Source of the DNA: Actinomycetota bacterium
Lineage (GTDB): Bacteria > Actinomycetota > CADDZG01 > WHSQ01
Assembly (NCBI GenBank): GCA_019348445.1
Contig: JAHWJK010000028.1
Span: 10,415-15,417 of the forward strand
DNA: 5,003 bases
Reading direction: 5' to 3'
A model generated the notes under the pieces. It saw only the letters and a list, made by a program, of their open reading frames with translations. It did not search any database and was not told the origin of the DNA. Below, in pieces: positions 1 to 5,003 of this stretch (its first letter is position 1; every line of letters starts with the position of its first letter). The position numbers were made by a program, and so were the translations under genes.

Positions 1-372
1 TTCGAAGAAGACCTTCGTGAATTCGATTACGACCAGCCAGCGGCAGAAGCCCTCCACGCGTCGTGTCCGCCGACGTGGATAGACGCGGTCGACGCGAACA
101 TCCCGGCCCTGAAGGCGCTCCGTCAGCGGAACGAACGGGTGGGCGACTTCCAGAAGCTATTCGTGCGTAACCGCAAGGAACTGAACGACGCGATCGCCCG
201 GGAACGCCGGCGCAGCAGAGGACTCGAGCATCGACTCCGCGACCTCCAGCACCGCCTCAGCGACACCAAGAGAGAGCTCGCCGCCATCAGGAACAGCGCA
301 AGCTGGCGCTACACTGCGCACTTCCGTCGGTTGGCTGGATTCGGGCGCAAGACGATCAAGCGCCTCCGCTAG
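1..372 (+). CDS. C-terminal part of a surface-glycan enzyme (glycosyltransferase or sulfotransferase) with coiled-coil tail; 5' end missing
   Basis: The frame is open from the first base to a TAG at 370-372, giving 123 visible residues, so the gene starts left of the window. Residues 1-45 are acidic to mixed and match no motif I know. Residues about 48-97 form a charged helix with leucine/isoleucine at 75, 79, 82, 86, 93 and 96, a clean a/d heptad that predicts a coiled coil. This is followed by SASWRYT (99-105) and a basic end, RKTIKRLR. An S-x-SWR-x-T element after a coiled coil is a familiar C-terminal ending of glycosyltransferases and related enzymes in polysaccharide loci (family knowledge), but the catalytic domain is not visible, so the activity is unknown. 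The GTG at 139 would give a 77-residue protein, but it lies inside the longer open frame and is probably not a start. The gene precedes the sulfotransferase by 56 nt and probably belongs to the same operon. Confidence 0.8.
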   Translation, partial: FEEDLREFDYDQPAAEALHASCPPTWIDAVDANIPALKALRQRNERVGDFQKLFVRNRKELNDAIARERRRSRGLEHRLRDLQHRLSDTKRELAAIRNSASWRYTAHFRRLAGFGRKTIKRLR

Positions 373-428
373 TTAACGCCGACGGCGCTCCCTCTCAGGA
401 CGACGACGTCGGAGGACCACAGGATCTA
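373..428 (+). other. Intergenic gap, no convincing promoter or terminator
   Basis: This 56 nt gap is the longest non-coding stretch in the window. It holds a weak hairpin, CGCC-GAC-GGCG at 377-387 (4 bp stem, 3 nt loop), not followed by a T run, and an 8 bp palindrome CGACGTCG at 404-411. Neither looks like a working rho-independent terminator, and I see no clear -35/-10 pair. The 3' part carries the ribosome binding site of the next gene. Confidence 0.5.
411..424 (+). promoter_or_regulatory. Ribosome binding site for the first sulfotransferase gene
   Basis: GGAGG at 411-415 is a strong Shine-Dalgarno core but sits 13 nt from the ATG at 429. A second, weaker AGGA at 421-424 sits 4 nt from it. 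One of the two, or both, supports the ATG at 429 as the start, and no better start codon lies nearby. Confidence 0.5.
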
Positions 429-1433
429 ATGGACGATCGGCTCATCCTTGTTGCGGGCTCGGGCCGGAGTGGAACGAGCCTGTTCTCGGGGATCCTCAAA
501 GCGCTCGGCTGTCACGTACCGCAGCCCGAAGTGGAAGCGGACAACACGAATCCGCGCGGCTTCGGCGAGCCTCAGTGGGTCGTCGACTTCCACACTCGAC
601 TGCTGGCGCGGGCGAAGGTCCAGACCGCCGACGCGCGTCCCGTCGCGTGGTCCGCGACGGCCACGGCGAGCTTGGATCGTGGCGTCGAGAAGGAATTGCA
701 GACGTGGCTCGCTCGCGAGTTCGACCTCAGCGATTACGTCGTGATCAAGGACCCGCGCATCCTCTGGTTCCTCCCCCTGTGGACGACGGTTGGGAACCAC
801 CTCGACGTCGGTGTCCGATACGCGACGGTGCTACGACATCCCAGTGAAGTCATCAAGAGCAAGATCGCCTACTACGGCGATCAGCTCAATCCGTCGAACC
901 GTACCGCCGGCTGGATCAACACGATGCTCTACACCGAGCGAGCAACGCGGAGTGGCATCCGCACTTTCCTCAAGTACGAGGACCTGCTGAACGATTGGAC
1001 GGTAGAGATTGCGAAAGTCGGATCTGCTCTCGACCTCCCCATGCTCGATCAGGTCCCTGCAAGTCACATACGCGAGGCCAGCCAACTCGTCGACCCGTCG
1101 CTGAGACGATCGCAGACGGATTGGGAGACGCTGGGCGTCCATGAACCCGTCGCACAATTTGCTGAAGAGACGTGGAAGGTGTTGGACCGGCTCGCGACGA
1201 CAGAGGACGTCTACGACCCGTCGCTGCAGCAGGAATTGGACGCGCTCCGCGACCGCTACGTCGACTTCTACGACCTCATCGAAGCAACGGCTTACTCCTC
1301 GATCTTGGCGGCGCGACGGGAAGAGCGCGACCTGATCAAAGGTGCGGCACAGGCGCGGTCGTTCGCGGGCCGCATGAAGCGGAAGGCGCGCCGCACGTTG
1401 GGCAAGATCAAGCGCCGGATCCTGTCCCGGTAG
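429..1433 (+). CDS. Sulfotransferase family protein (PAPS-dependent, carbohydrate-type)
   Basis: A 334-residue cytosolic protein predicted to move sulfate from PAPS to an acceptor, here probably a sugar of a surface glycan. The N-terminal 5'-phosphosulfate loop is GSGRSGTSL (10-18), directly after a beta-strand (LILVA). NPRGFGEPQWV (41-51) fits the acceptor-side segment of this family. KDPR (107-110) and RHPSEVIKS (136-144) follow; R136 and S139 are placed like the 3'-phosphate binding pair. LKYEDLL (181-187) is the late family motif. The length is normal for bacterial members. The last ~20 residues are strongly basic (KRKARRTLGKIKRRILSR, 317-334), possibly a membrane- or partner-contact helix. 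The start at ATG 429 puts the P-loop at the usual distance from the N-terminus. The glycosyltransferase gene follows after 10 nt. The acceptor cannot be read from the sequence. The family also contains members of unproven activity, so the reaction is inferred from motifs. Confidence 0.88.
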   Translation: MDDRLILVAGSGRSGTSLFSGILKALGCHVPQPEVEADNTNPRGFGEPQWVVDFHTRLLARAKVQTADARPVAWSATATASLDRGVEKELQTWLAREFDLSDYVVIKDPRILWFLPLWTTVGNHLDVGVRYATVLRHPSEVIKSKIAYYGDQLNPSNRTAGWINTMLYTERATRSGIRTFLKYEDLLNDWTVEIAKVGSALDLPMLDQVPASHIREASQLVDPSLRRSQTDWETLGVHEPVAQFAEETWKVLDRLATTEDVYDPSLQQELDALRDRYVDFYDLIEATAYSSILAARREERDLIKGAAQARSFAGRMKRKARRTLGKIKRRILSR

Positions 1434-1443
1434 TGCAGCGATC

Positions 1444-2388
1444 GTGACGATGATGCGTACCGACATCCCGAACCGCGAGGGTGAAGAAGCCTTCAACGTT
1501 CACTGGACCGATCCGGGACCCGATGCCGCCGGAGTGACATCGGTTCTTCGAGTCAAGAACGAAGCTCGGTCGCTGCCGTGGGTCCTACCGGGATTGCTGC
1601 GCGTGACCGACCACGTGATCCTCGTAGACAACGCCTCCGATGACGGTACGCCCGACGTCGCAAGCCGCATCGCGCAGGAGAACGATGCGTCGGAGAAGCT
1701 CACCGTGTTCGACTATCCGTTCTCGATCGCGCGTTGTGGCGCCGAACACCTCGCGGCCCCGGGTGACTCGGTCCATAGCCTCACGCACTTCTACAACTGG
1801 TCGTTCTCGCACGTGAAGACCACCTACTGCATGAAGTGGGACGGAGACATGGTCCTCACGGAGGATGGCGAGACCTACATCGAGCACTTGCGCTGGCAGC
1901 TCGAAGCGGCAGACGTAGTCGTCCAGATCCCGCGTTACGCGGTCTACATCGAATCCGATGATGTGGCGTACCTCGACGCGGGAGCAGCGCATCTGGAAGC
2001 GTGGCTGTGGCCGAACAAACCCGCCTACTACTTCGGCAAAGCGTTCGACTGGGAGATCCTCGTCCGGCCACCGTCTACGCGTGTCATGCGTCTACCTCCG
2101 TGGACCGTGTTCGAATTGAAGTGGCTCGACACCGACGAGTTCACCAACTGGACCGATACGGATTTCAAGCAAACGGAACGGTTGGGTCGTAAGACCCGCG
2201 AGTGGGCGGTTTTCAACGCGATCCGGGGCGGAGACATGCCGCCGGGCGTTCATCGCATCGAGTCCGCCGGGGATCGACATGTGATCGAACTCCTGAGGGG
2301 ATCCGAGTTCGCACGCTACGTCGACAAAGAGCCGCTCGCGGCGCTGGCCGGCAAGGTCCAGCGTGCGCTCTTCGAACGCGCTCGATAG
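1444..2388 (+). CDS. Family 2 type glycosyltransferase (GT-A fold)
   Basis: A 314-residue soluble protein predicted to transfer a sugar from a nucleotide-sugar donor to a growing glycan at the inner face of the membrane. The GT-A core starts at VTSVLRVKNEA (31-41). VDNASDDGT (61-69) is the classic nucleotide-binding turn of GT2 enzymes, and KWDGDMVLT (131-139) carries the metal-binding D-x-D (D133, D135), preceded by YNWSFSHVKT (117-126). There is no transmembrane segment, so it is not a processive synthase. The donor and acceptor cannot be told. The start is uncertain: GTG 1444 gives the longest form, while ATG 1450 and ATG 1453 are 2 and 3 codons downstream. None has a good Shine-Dalgarno, and the gene sits only 10 nt after the preceding stop, so translational coupling is likely. 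About 30 residues precede the fold in any case. The second half (from ~residue 150) is Trp/Tyr-rich and probably forms the acceptor side. Confidence 0.9.
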   Translation: MTMMRTDIPNREGEEAFNVHWTDPGPDAAGVTSVLRVKNEARSLPWVLPGLLRVTDHVILVDNASDDGTPDVASRIAQENDASEKLTVFDYPFSIARCGAEHLAAPGDSVHSLTHFYNWSFSHVKTTYCMKWDGDMVLTEDGETYIEHLRWQLEAADVVVQIPRYAVYIESDDVAYLDAGAAHLEAWLWPNKPAYYFGKAFDWEILVRPPSTRVMRLPPWTVFELKWLDTDEFTNWTDTDFKQTERLGRKTREWAVFNAIRGGDMPPGVHRIESAGDRHVIELLRGSEFARYVDKEPLAALAGKVQRALFERAR

Positions 2389-2398
2389 ACCGCACTAC

Positions 2399-2405
2399 AA
2401 GGAGG
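2399..2405 (+). promoter_or_regulatory. Strong ribosome binding site deciding a TTG start
   Basis: AAGGAGG is a near-perfect anti-16S complement and the best Shine-Dalgarno in the window. It lies 4 nt before TTG 2410. It is the main reason to accept TTG as the start of the second sulfotransferase, because no ATG or GTG in that frame lies upstream of the P-loop within reach. Confidence 0.75.
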
Positions 2406-2409
2406 CGTA

Positions 2410-3282
2410 TTGATCGAAGGACCGGCTTGGCTCGGTATCGGGGCCCAGCGTTGTGGGACCACCTGGTTCACCGCTCTGCTGTCGCAACATCCGAAGATGG
2501 ACGTAGCAGGAGGCATCAAGGAGCACCACTGGCTCTACCGCTACGGACTAACGCAGGAGTGGGACGCTGCCGCGCGCCAGGAATACCGAGACGCGTTCAG
2601 CAGCGATGACACGATGCTCGGCGAGTTCACGCCTTACTACATGCGCGCGTCGTGGATCATCGACATCGTCGCCGACGTCCTGCCGGCCGACGCACCGATC
2701 CTCGTGCTGGTTCGCGACCCGATCGATCGCTTCGCATCCGCGCTGCGGCTGGCGATGTTCGTTACAGGACGCCGCTACAAGATGGCGCTGGCACAACGCA
2801 AGCAGGCGCAGGGCAAACAGGGTTCGGGTAAACGCAAGGGCCGATTGCGCGGCCTCGCCCAAGCGGCCACGAGTGCAAGCCGCGTGGTGGTGGAGGGTCC
2901 GCCGAGGCCCCCACGTGAAGCGGTCATCAACAAGACGTGGCTGCGCTACATCGGCTCCGACGTGTCGTGGGGAGGCATGTACGGCGCGCAGCTAGACATG
3001 TGGACGAACGTGTTGCCGAAGGAACGGTTCATGGTCATCCAGTACGAGAAGCTGCGACAGGACCCACAGCAGTACGCCGACCTCGTATGGACGCGACTCG
3101 GACTCGACCCGGTTCGACTCGAGAACCCGCCGCGCGATTCGTCCAAGAAGAGACAACGCTGGGTTCCCGACGACTATCCGGAGGTAGTGCGCGCGCTACA
3201 ACAGATATATCGGCCGGACGCGGAGCGCTTGGCGAGCCAATTCGACATCGATTTGGCGCTCTGGAAACGTACGATGTCCTGA
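2410..3282 (+). CDS. Sulfotransferase domain protein (PAPS-dependent, heparan N-sulfotransferase-like branch)
   Basis: A 290-residue predicted carbohydrate sulfotransferase. The 5'-phosphosulfate loop GIGAQRCGTTW (9-19) lies right after the N-terminus. KEHHWL (37-42) matches the K-E-x-x-x-[FL] element with the likely catalytic lysine/glutamate, and GEFTPYYM (71-78) is the next family block. VRDPIDRFAS (101-110) is the 3'-phosphate site, with R102 and S110 as the expected contacts. WGGMYGAQLDMW (187-198) and FMVIQYEKLRQDP (207-219) complete the fold. Between about 121 and 168 is a low-complexity Lys/Arg/Gln/Ala-rich stretch in the region that varies with the acceptor; it is unusually basic here. 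The start is TTG, placed by the AAGGAGG at 2399. The stop TGA overlaps the permease ATG by one base. It belongs to a different branch from the sulfotransferase at 429-1433, so the two probably modify different positions or sugars. The acceptor is unknown. Confidence 0.9.
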   Translation: MIEGPAWLGIGAQRCGTTWFTALLSQHPKMDVAGGIKEHHWLYRYGLTQEWDAAARQEYRDAFSSDDTMLGEFTPYYMRASWIIDIVADVLPADAPILVLVRDPIDRFASALRLAMFVTGRRYKMALAQRKQAQGKQGSGKRKGRLRGLAQAATSASRVVVEGPPRPPREAVINKTWLRYIGSDVSWGGMYGAQLDMWTNVLPKERFMVIQYEKLRQDPQQYADLVWTRLGLDPVRLENPPRDSSKKRQRWVPDDYPEVVRALQQIYRPDAERLASQFDIDLALWKRTMS

Positions 3283-3284
3283 TG
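3280..3284 (+). promoter_or_regulatory. TGATG stop/start overlap (translational coupling)
   Basis: The TGA of the sulfotransferase (3280-3282) shares its last A with the ATG of the permease (3282-3284). The only purine-rich site upstream is GGAAA at 3263-3267, 14 nt away, so reinitiation by terminating ribosomes is the likely route of translation. Confidence 0.7.
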
Positions 3285-4121
3285 GCGACGATGGAAGCTC
3301 CCCCGCTCGCAAGGCTCGGCGTACGGCCGCGCCCGCGTGACTACATCCGGTCGTTGTGGGATCGACGCCAGTTCGCGTTGGCAATCCCGAGCGCTGAGCT
3401 TCAGGCGCAGCATCGCAACACTGCTCTCGGCGGCGTGTGGCACCTGATCGATCCGCTCATCTCGGTCGGGATCTGGTGGCTGTTGTTCTCGGTCATCCTC
3501 AACGTCACACGTGGCGTCGACAACGTCGTCGGGTTCTTGGCGGTGGGTGTCTTCGCGTTCCACTTCACGATGAGGTCCGTGAAGGCAGGCACTCGATCCA
3601 TCACCTCGAACGAGGGCCTGCTGCGCGCGATCTCGTTCCCCAGAGCGATCCTTCCGTTGTCGGTTGTCATCGCCGAGGTGATGACCCTGGGCTATGCGCT
3701 GGCTGCGATGTTCGGCGTCGTCCTCCTGACCGGCGAGACACCCGCATGGACGTGGCTGCTCATCGTTCCGATGTTCGCCATCCAGTTCCTCTTCAACACC
3801 GGCCTCGCGTTGTTCTTCGCTCGCCTTGCAGACCATTTCCGCGACCTCACGCAGATCGTCCCGTATGGTCTTCGCGTGTGGGGCATGCTCTCCGGAGTTT
3901 TCATGCCGATCACGAGACGGCTCGAGGGTTACCCCGAACTTCTGACGATCACGGAGTACAACCCCGCCTATCTCTTCATGGAGCTCCCCCGGCGCGCGAT
4001 CCTGGACAACGCCGGTCCCACCACGCGCCAGTGGATCACGGTGCTGGTTTGGAGCGTCGTCATGCTCATCGTCGGCTTCTTCTTCTTTCTGCGTCGCGAG
4101 AACGAGTACGGACGTGGCTGA
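3282..4121 (+). CDS. ABC-2 type polysaccharide export permease (Wzm/TagG type)
   Basis: A 279-residue integral membrane protein, the channel half of an ABC exporter for lipid-linked glycans (O-antigen, teichoic acid, capsule or arabinogalactan-type chains, by family). The N-terminus (1-50) is cytosolic and amphipathic, with YIRSLWDRRQFAL, as in the family. Hydrophobic segments lie at about 56-75, 82-98, 123-149, 157-180, 190-210 and 252-271, giving six membrane spans. The block SNEGLLRAISFPRAILPLS (109-127) is the family signature (N-x-x-L-[IL]-x-x-x-x-FPR). The NPAYLFMELPR segment (227-237) lies before the last span, and the C-terminus RRENEYGRG is short and cytosolic. The frame is open upstream to 2937, but that part is a shadow of the sulfotransferase. 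The ATG at 3282 gives the family's normal length, with ATG 3291 as an alternative. The gene is immediately followed by its ATPase, overlapping it by 8 nt. Glycan identity cannot be read from the permease. Confidence 0.93.
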   Translation: MATMEAPPLARLGVRPRPRDYIRSLWDRRQFALAIPSAELQAQHRNTALGGVWHLIDPLISVGIWWLLFSVILNVTRGVDNVVGFLAVGVFAFHFTMRSVKAGTRSITSNEGLLRAISFPRAILPLSVVIAEVMTLGYALAAMFGVVLLTGETPAWTWLLIVPMFAIQFLFNTGLALFFARLADHFRDLTQIVPYGLRVWGMLSGVFMPITRRLEGYPELLTITEYNPAYLFMELPRRAILDNAGPTTRQWITVLVWSVVMLIVGFFFFLRRENEYGRG

Positions 4122-5003
4122 TACCACCTACGTCGCGCCGGCTAGAGCTACCAGCGGCATCACCGAAGGCATGGAGATGGTGCGGGCAGATCACATCCAC
4201 GTCCGTTATCGCCTCTACGTAGACGTCAAACAAACGCTGCGCGGCCTGGTCGCGTCGGCAGGTCGCAGACGGCGGTTCCGCGAGATACACGCCATCAACG
4301 ATGTCTCCTTCACCGCCTATGCCGGCGAAGCGATCGGCGTGATCGGTGCGAACGGGTCCGGCAAGACGACGCTCATGCGCGCCATCGCCGGACTCCTTCC
4401 GGTGAACGAGGGCGCCGTTTACGCGAGGGCCACGCCCATGCTTCTCGGTGTCGGTGCCGTCCTGAACAAGAACCTGTCCGGTCGCCGCAACATCATCCTC
4501 GGCGGCCTGGCGCTTGGTTTGACGAAGCAGCAGATCCTCGAACGGGAGCAGGAGATCATCGAGTTCGCGGGTATCGGTGAAGCGATCGACTGGCCGATGA
4601 AAACGTATTCGTCGGGCATGTCCGCACGTCTGCAGTTCGCGGTATCCGCGGCAGTCAGGCCCGAGATCCTCATCATCGACGAGGCGCTGTCGGTCGGCGA
4701 CCGCGACTTCAAAAAGAAGTCGGCGCGACGGATCGAAGAGCTACGGCAGACGGCGGGAACGGTCTTCCTGGTCAGTCACTCGATGCGACAGGTCCGTCAG
4801 TCGTGCACCCGAGCGTTGTGGCTCGACAAGGGCAAGCTGATGGCAGACGGTCCTGTGGACGAGGTCATCGAGGCGTACAGCGACAACCATCCACGCCGAG
4901 AGCAGCGCCTGCAACGTACTAAGGGAAAGGCCAAGCGCGCGCTCAAGAAGCTCGCCGAGCTAGACGAGGCTGAAGCCGCGGCTATCTCCGCCGACATCGT
5001 CGG
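4114..5003 (+). CDS. ABC transporter ATP-binding protein for polysaccharide export (Wzt/TagH type), 3' end missing
   Basis: The frame is open from GTG 4114 to the right edge with no stop (296 full codons seen). It is the ATPase that powers the permease encoded just upstream. Counting from GTG 4114: Walker A is GANGSGKTT (78-86), the Wzt-type segment MLLGVGAVLNKNLSGRRNI is at 109-127, the signature is YSSGMSARL (165-173, replacing LSGGQ as usual in this family), Walker B is ILIIDEA (185-191), and the H-loop is VSHS (220-223). The D-loop region reads SVGDRDFKKKS. After residue ~255 the chain turns into a highly charged Lys/Arg/Ala-rich helix, with no sign so far of the C-terminal carbohydrate-binding domain of long Wzt proteins. 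The start is ambiguous. GTG 4114 overlaps the permease end by 8 nt with only a weak GGA upstream. ATG 4177 has GAAGG (4165-4169) at a 7 nt spacing and would place MVRADHIHVRYRL at the N-terminus, the more typical beginning. ATG 4171 is also in frame. Confidence 0.92.
   Translation, partial: MADTTYVAPARATSGITEGMEMVRADHIHVRYRLYVDVKQTLRGLVASAGRRRRFREIHAINDVSFTAYAGEAIGVIGANGSGKTTLMRAIAGLLPVNEGAVYARATPMLLGVGAVLNKNLSGRRNIILGGLALGLTKQQILEREQEIIEFAGIGEAIDWPMKTYSSGMSARLQFAVSAAVRPEILIIDEALSVGDRDFKKKSARRIEELRQTAGTVFLVSHSMRQVRQSCTRALWLDKGKLMADGPVDEVIEAYSDNHPRREQRLQRTKGKAKRALKKLAELDEAEAAAISADIV
4165..4169 (+). promoter_or_regulatory. Possible internal ribosome binding site for the ATPase
   Basis: GAAGG lies 7 nt before ATG 4177, which is in frame with the ATPase. 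If used, the real protein would be 21 residues shorter than the GTG 4114 form and would leave a 55 nt gap after the permease stop. This competes with the overlapping GTG start. Confidence 0.4.

Noticed and set aside
377..387. Small hairpin after the first gene as a terminator
   Set aside because: The stem is only 4 bp and no T run follows, so it is not credible as a rho-independent terminator.
831..1496. 221-residue open frame on the minus strand opposite the first sulfotransferase
   Set aside because: It has no recognisable domain and overlaps almost entirely a gene with intact sulfotransferase motifs.
2937..3281. Upstream extension of the permease frame
   Set aside because: This part is an out-of-frame read of the second sulfotransferase; the ATG at 3282 gives the normal permease length and a typical TGATG coupling.
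4075..4090. TTC-rich run near the permease 3' end as a repeat or slippage site
   Set aside because: It simply encodes a run of phenylalanines in the last membrane span, and the frame continues normally to the stop.
3174..4127. 317-residue open frame on the minus strand opposite the permease
   Set aside because: Its product is a highly charged Arg/Asp/Glu/His mix with no motif, typical of an antisense shadow in high-GC DNA; the + strand frame has clear membrane spans and family signatures.
3437..4222. 261-residue + strand frame overlapping permease and ATPase
   Set aside because: The protein is Arg/His/Pro-rich without motifs and is out of frame with both supported genes.
1..5003. Defence system, phage, CRISPR or mobile element
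   Set aside because: No nuclease, integrase, transposase, direct-repeat array or terminal inverted repeats were seen; all genes fit glycan modification and export.

Overview
The window is a compact, one-directional run of six protein genes on the + strand of a high-GC bacterium. The first gene is cut by the left edge and the last by the right edge. GC-ending codons, GTG and TTG starts, very short gaps and long spurious ORFs on the opposite strand suggest an actinomycete-like genome (Actinomycetota). This is an inference from base composition and family style, and the species cannot be named from the sequence.

Layout: (1) positions 1-372 are the 3' end of a gene whose product ends in a coiled coil, an S-x-SWR-x-T motif and a basic tail; the catalytic head is off the edge. 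(2) 429-1433 is a PAPS-dependent sulfotransferase-like protein. (3) 1444-2388 is a family 2 type (GT-A fold) glycosyltransferase. (4) 2410-3282 is a second sulfotransferase from a clearly different branch, with a TTG start behind a near-perfect Shine-Dalgarno. (5) 3282-4121 is an ABC-2 type polysaccharide export permease (Wzm/TagG type). (6) 4114-5003 is its ATPase partner (Wzt/TagH type), still open at the right edge.

Gene joints are 56, 10 and 21 nt gaps, then 1 nt and 8 nt overlaps, which fits a single polycistronic transcript. No convincing promoter or rho-independent terminator was found inside the window, and there is no gene-free stretch longer than 56 nt. No RNA genes, insertion sequences, CRISPR arrays or notable repeats were seen.

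Taken together this looks like part of a locus that builds, sulfates and exports a cell-surface glycan. A glycosyltransferase adds sugars in the cytoplasm, two sulfotransferases may decorate the sugars with sulfate from PAPS, and the ABC pair moves the lipid-linked chain across the membrane. The families are well known. The less ordinary part is the combination of two unlike sulfotransferases with an ABC glycan exporter in an apparent actinobacterium. I see no sign of an entirely new class of system.
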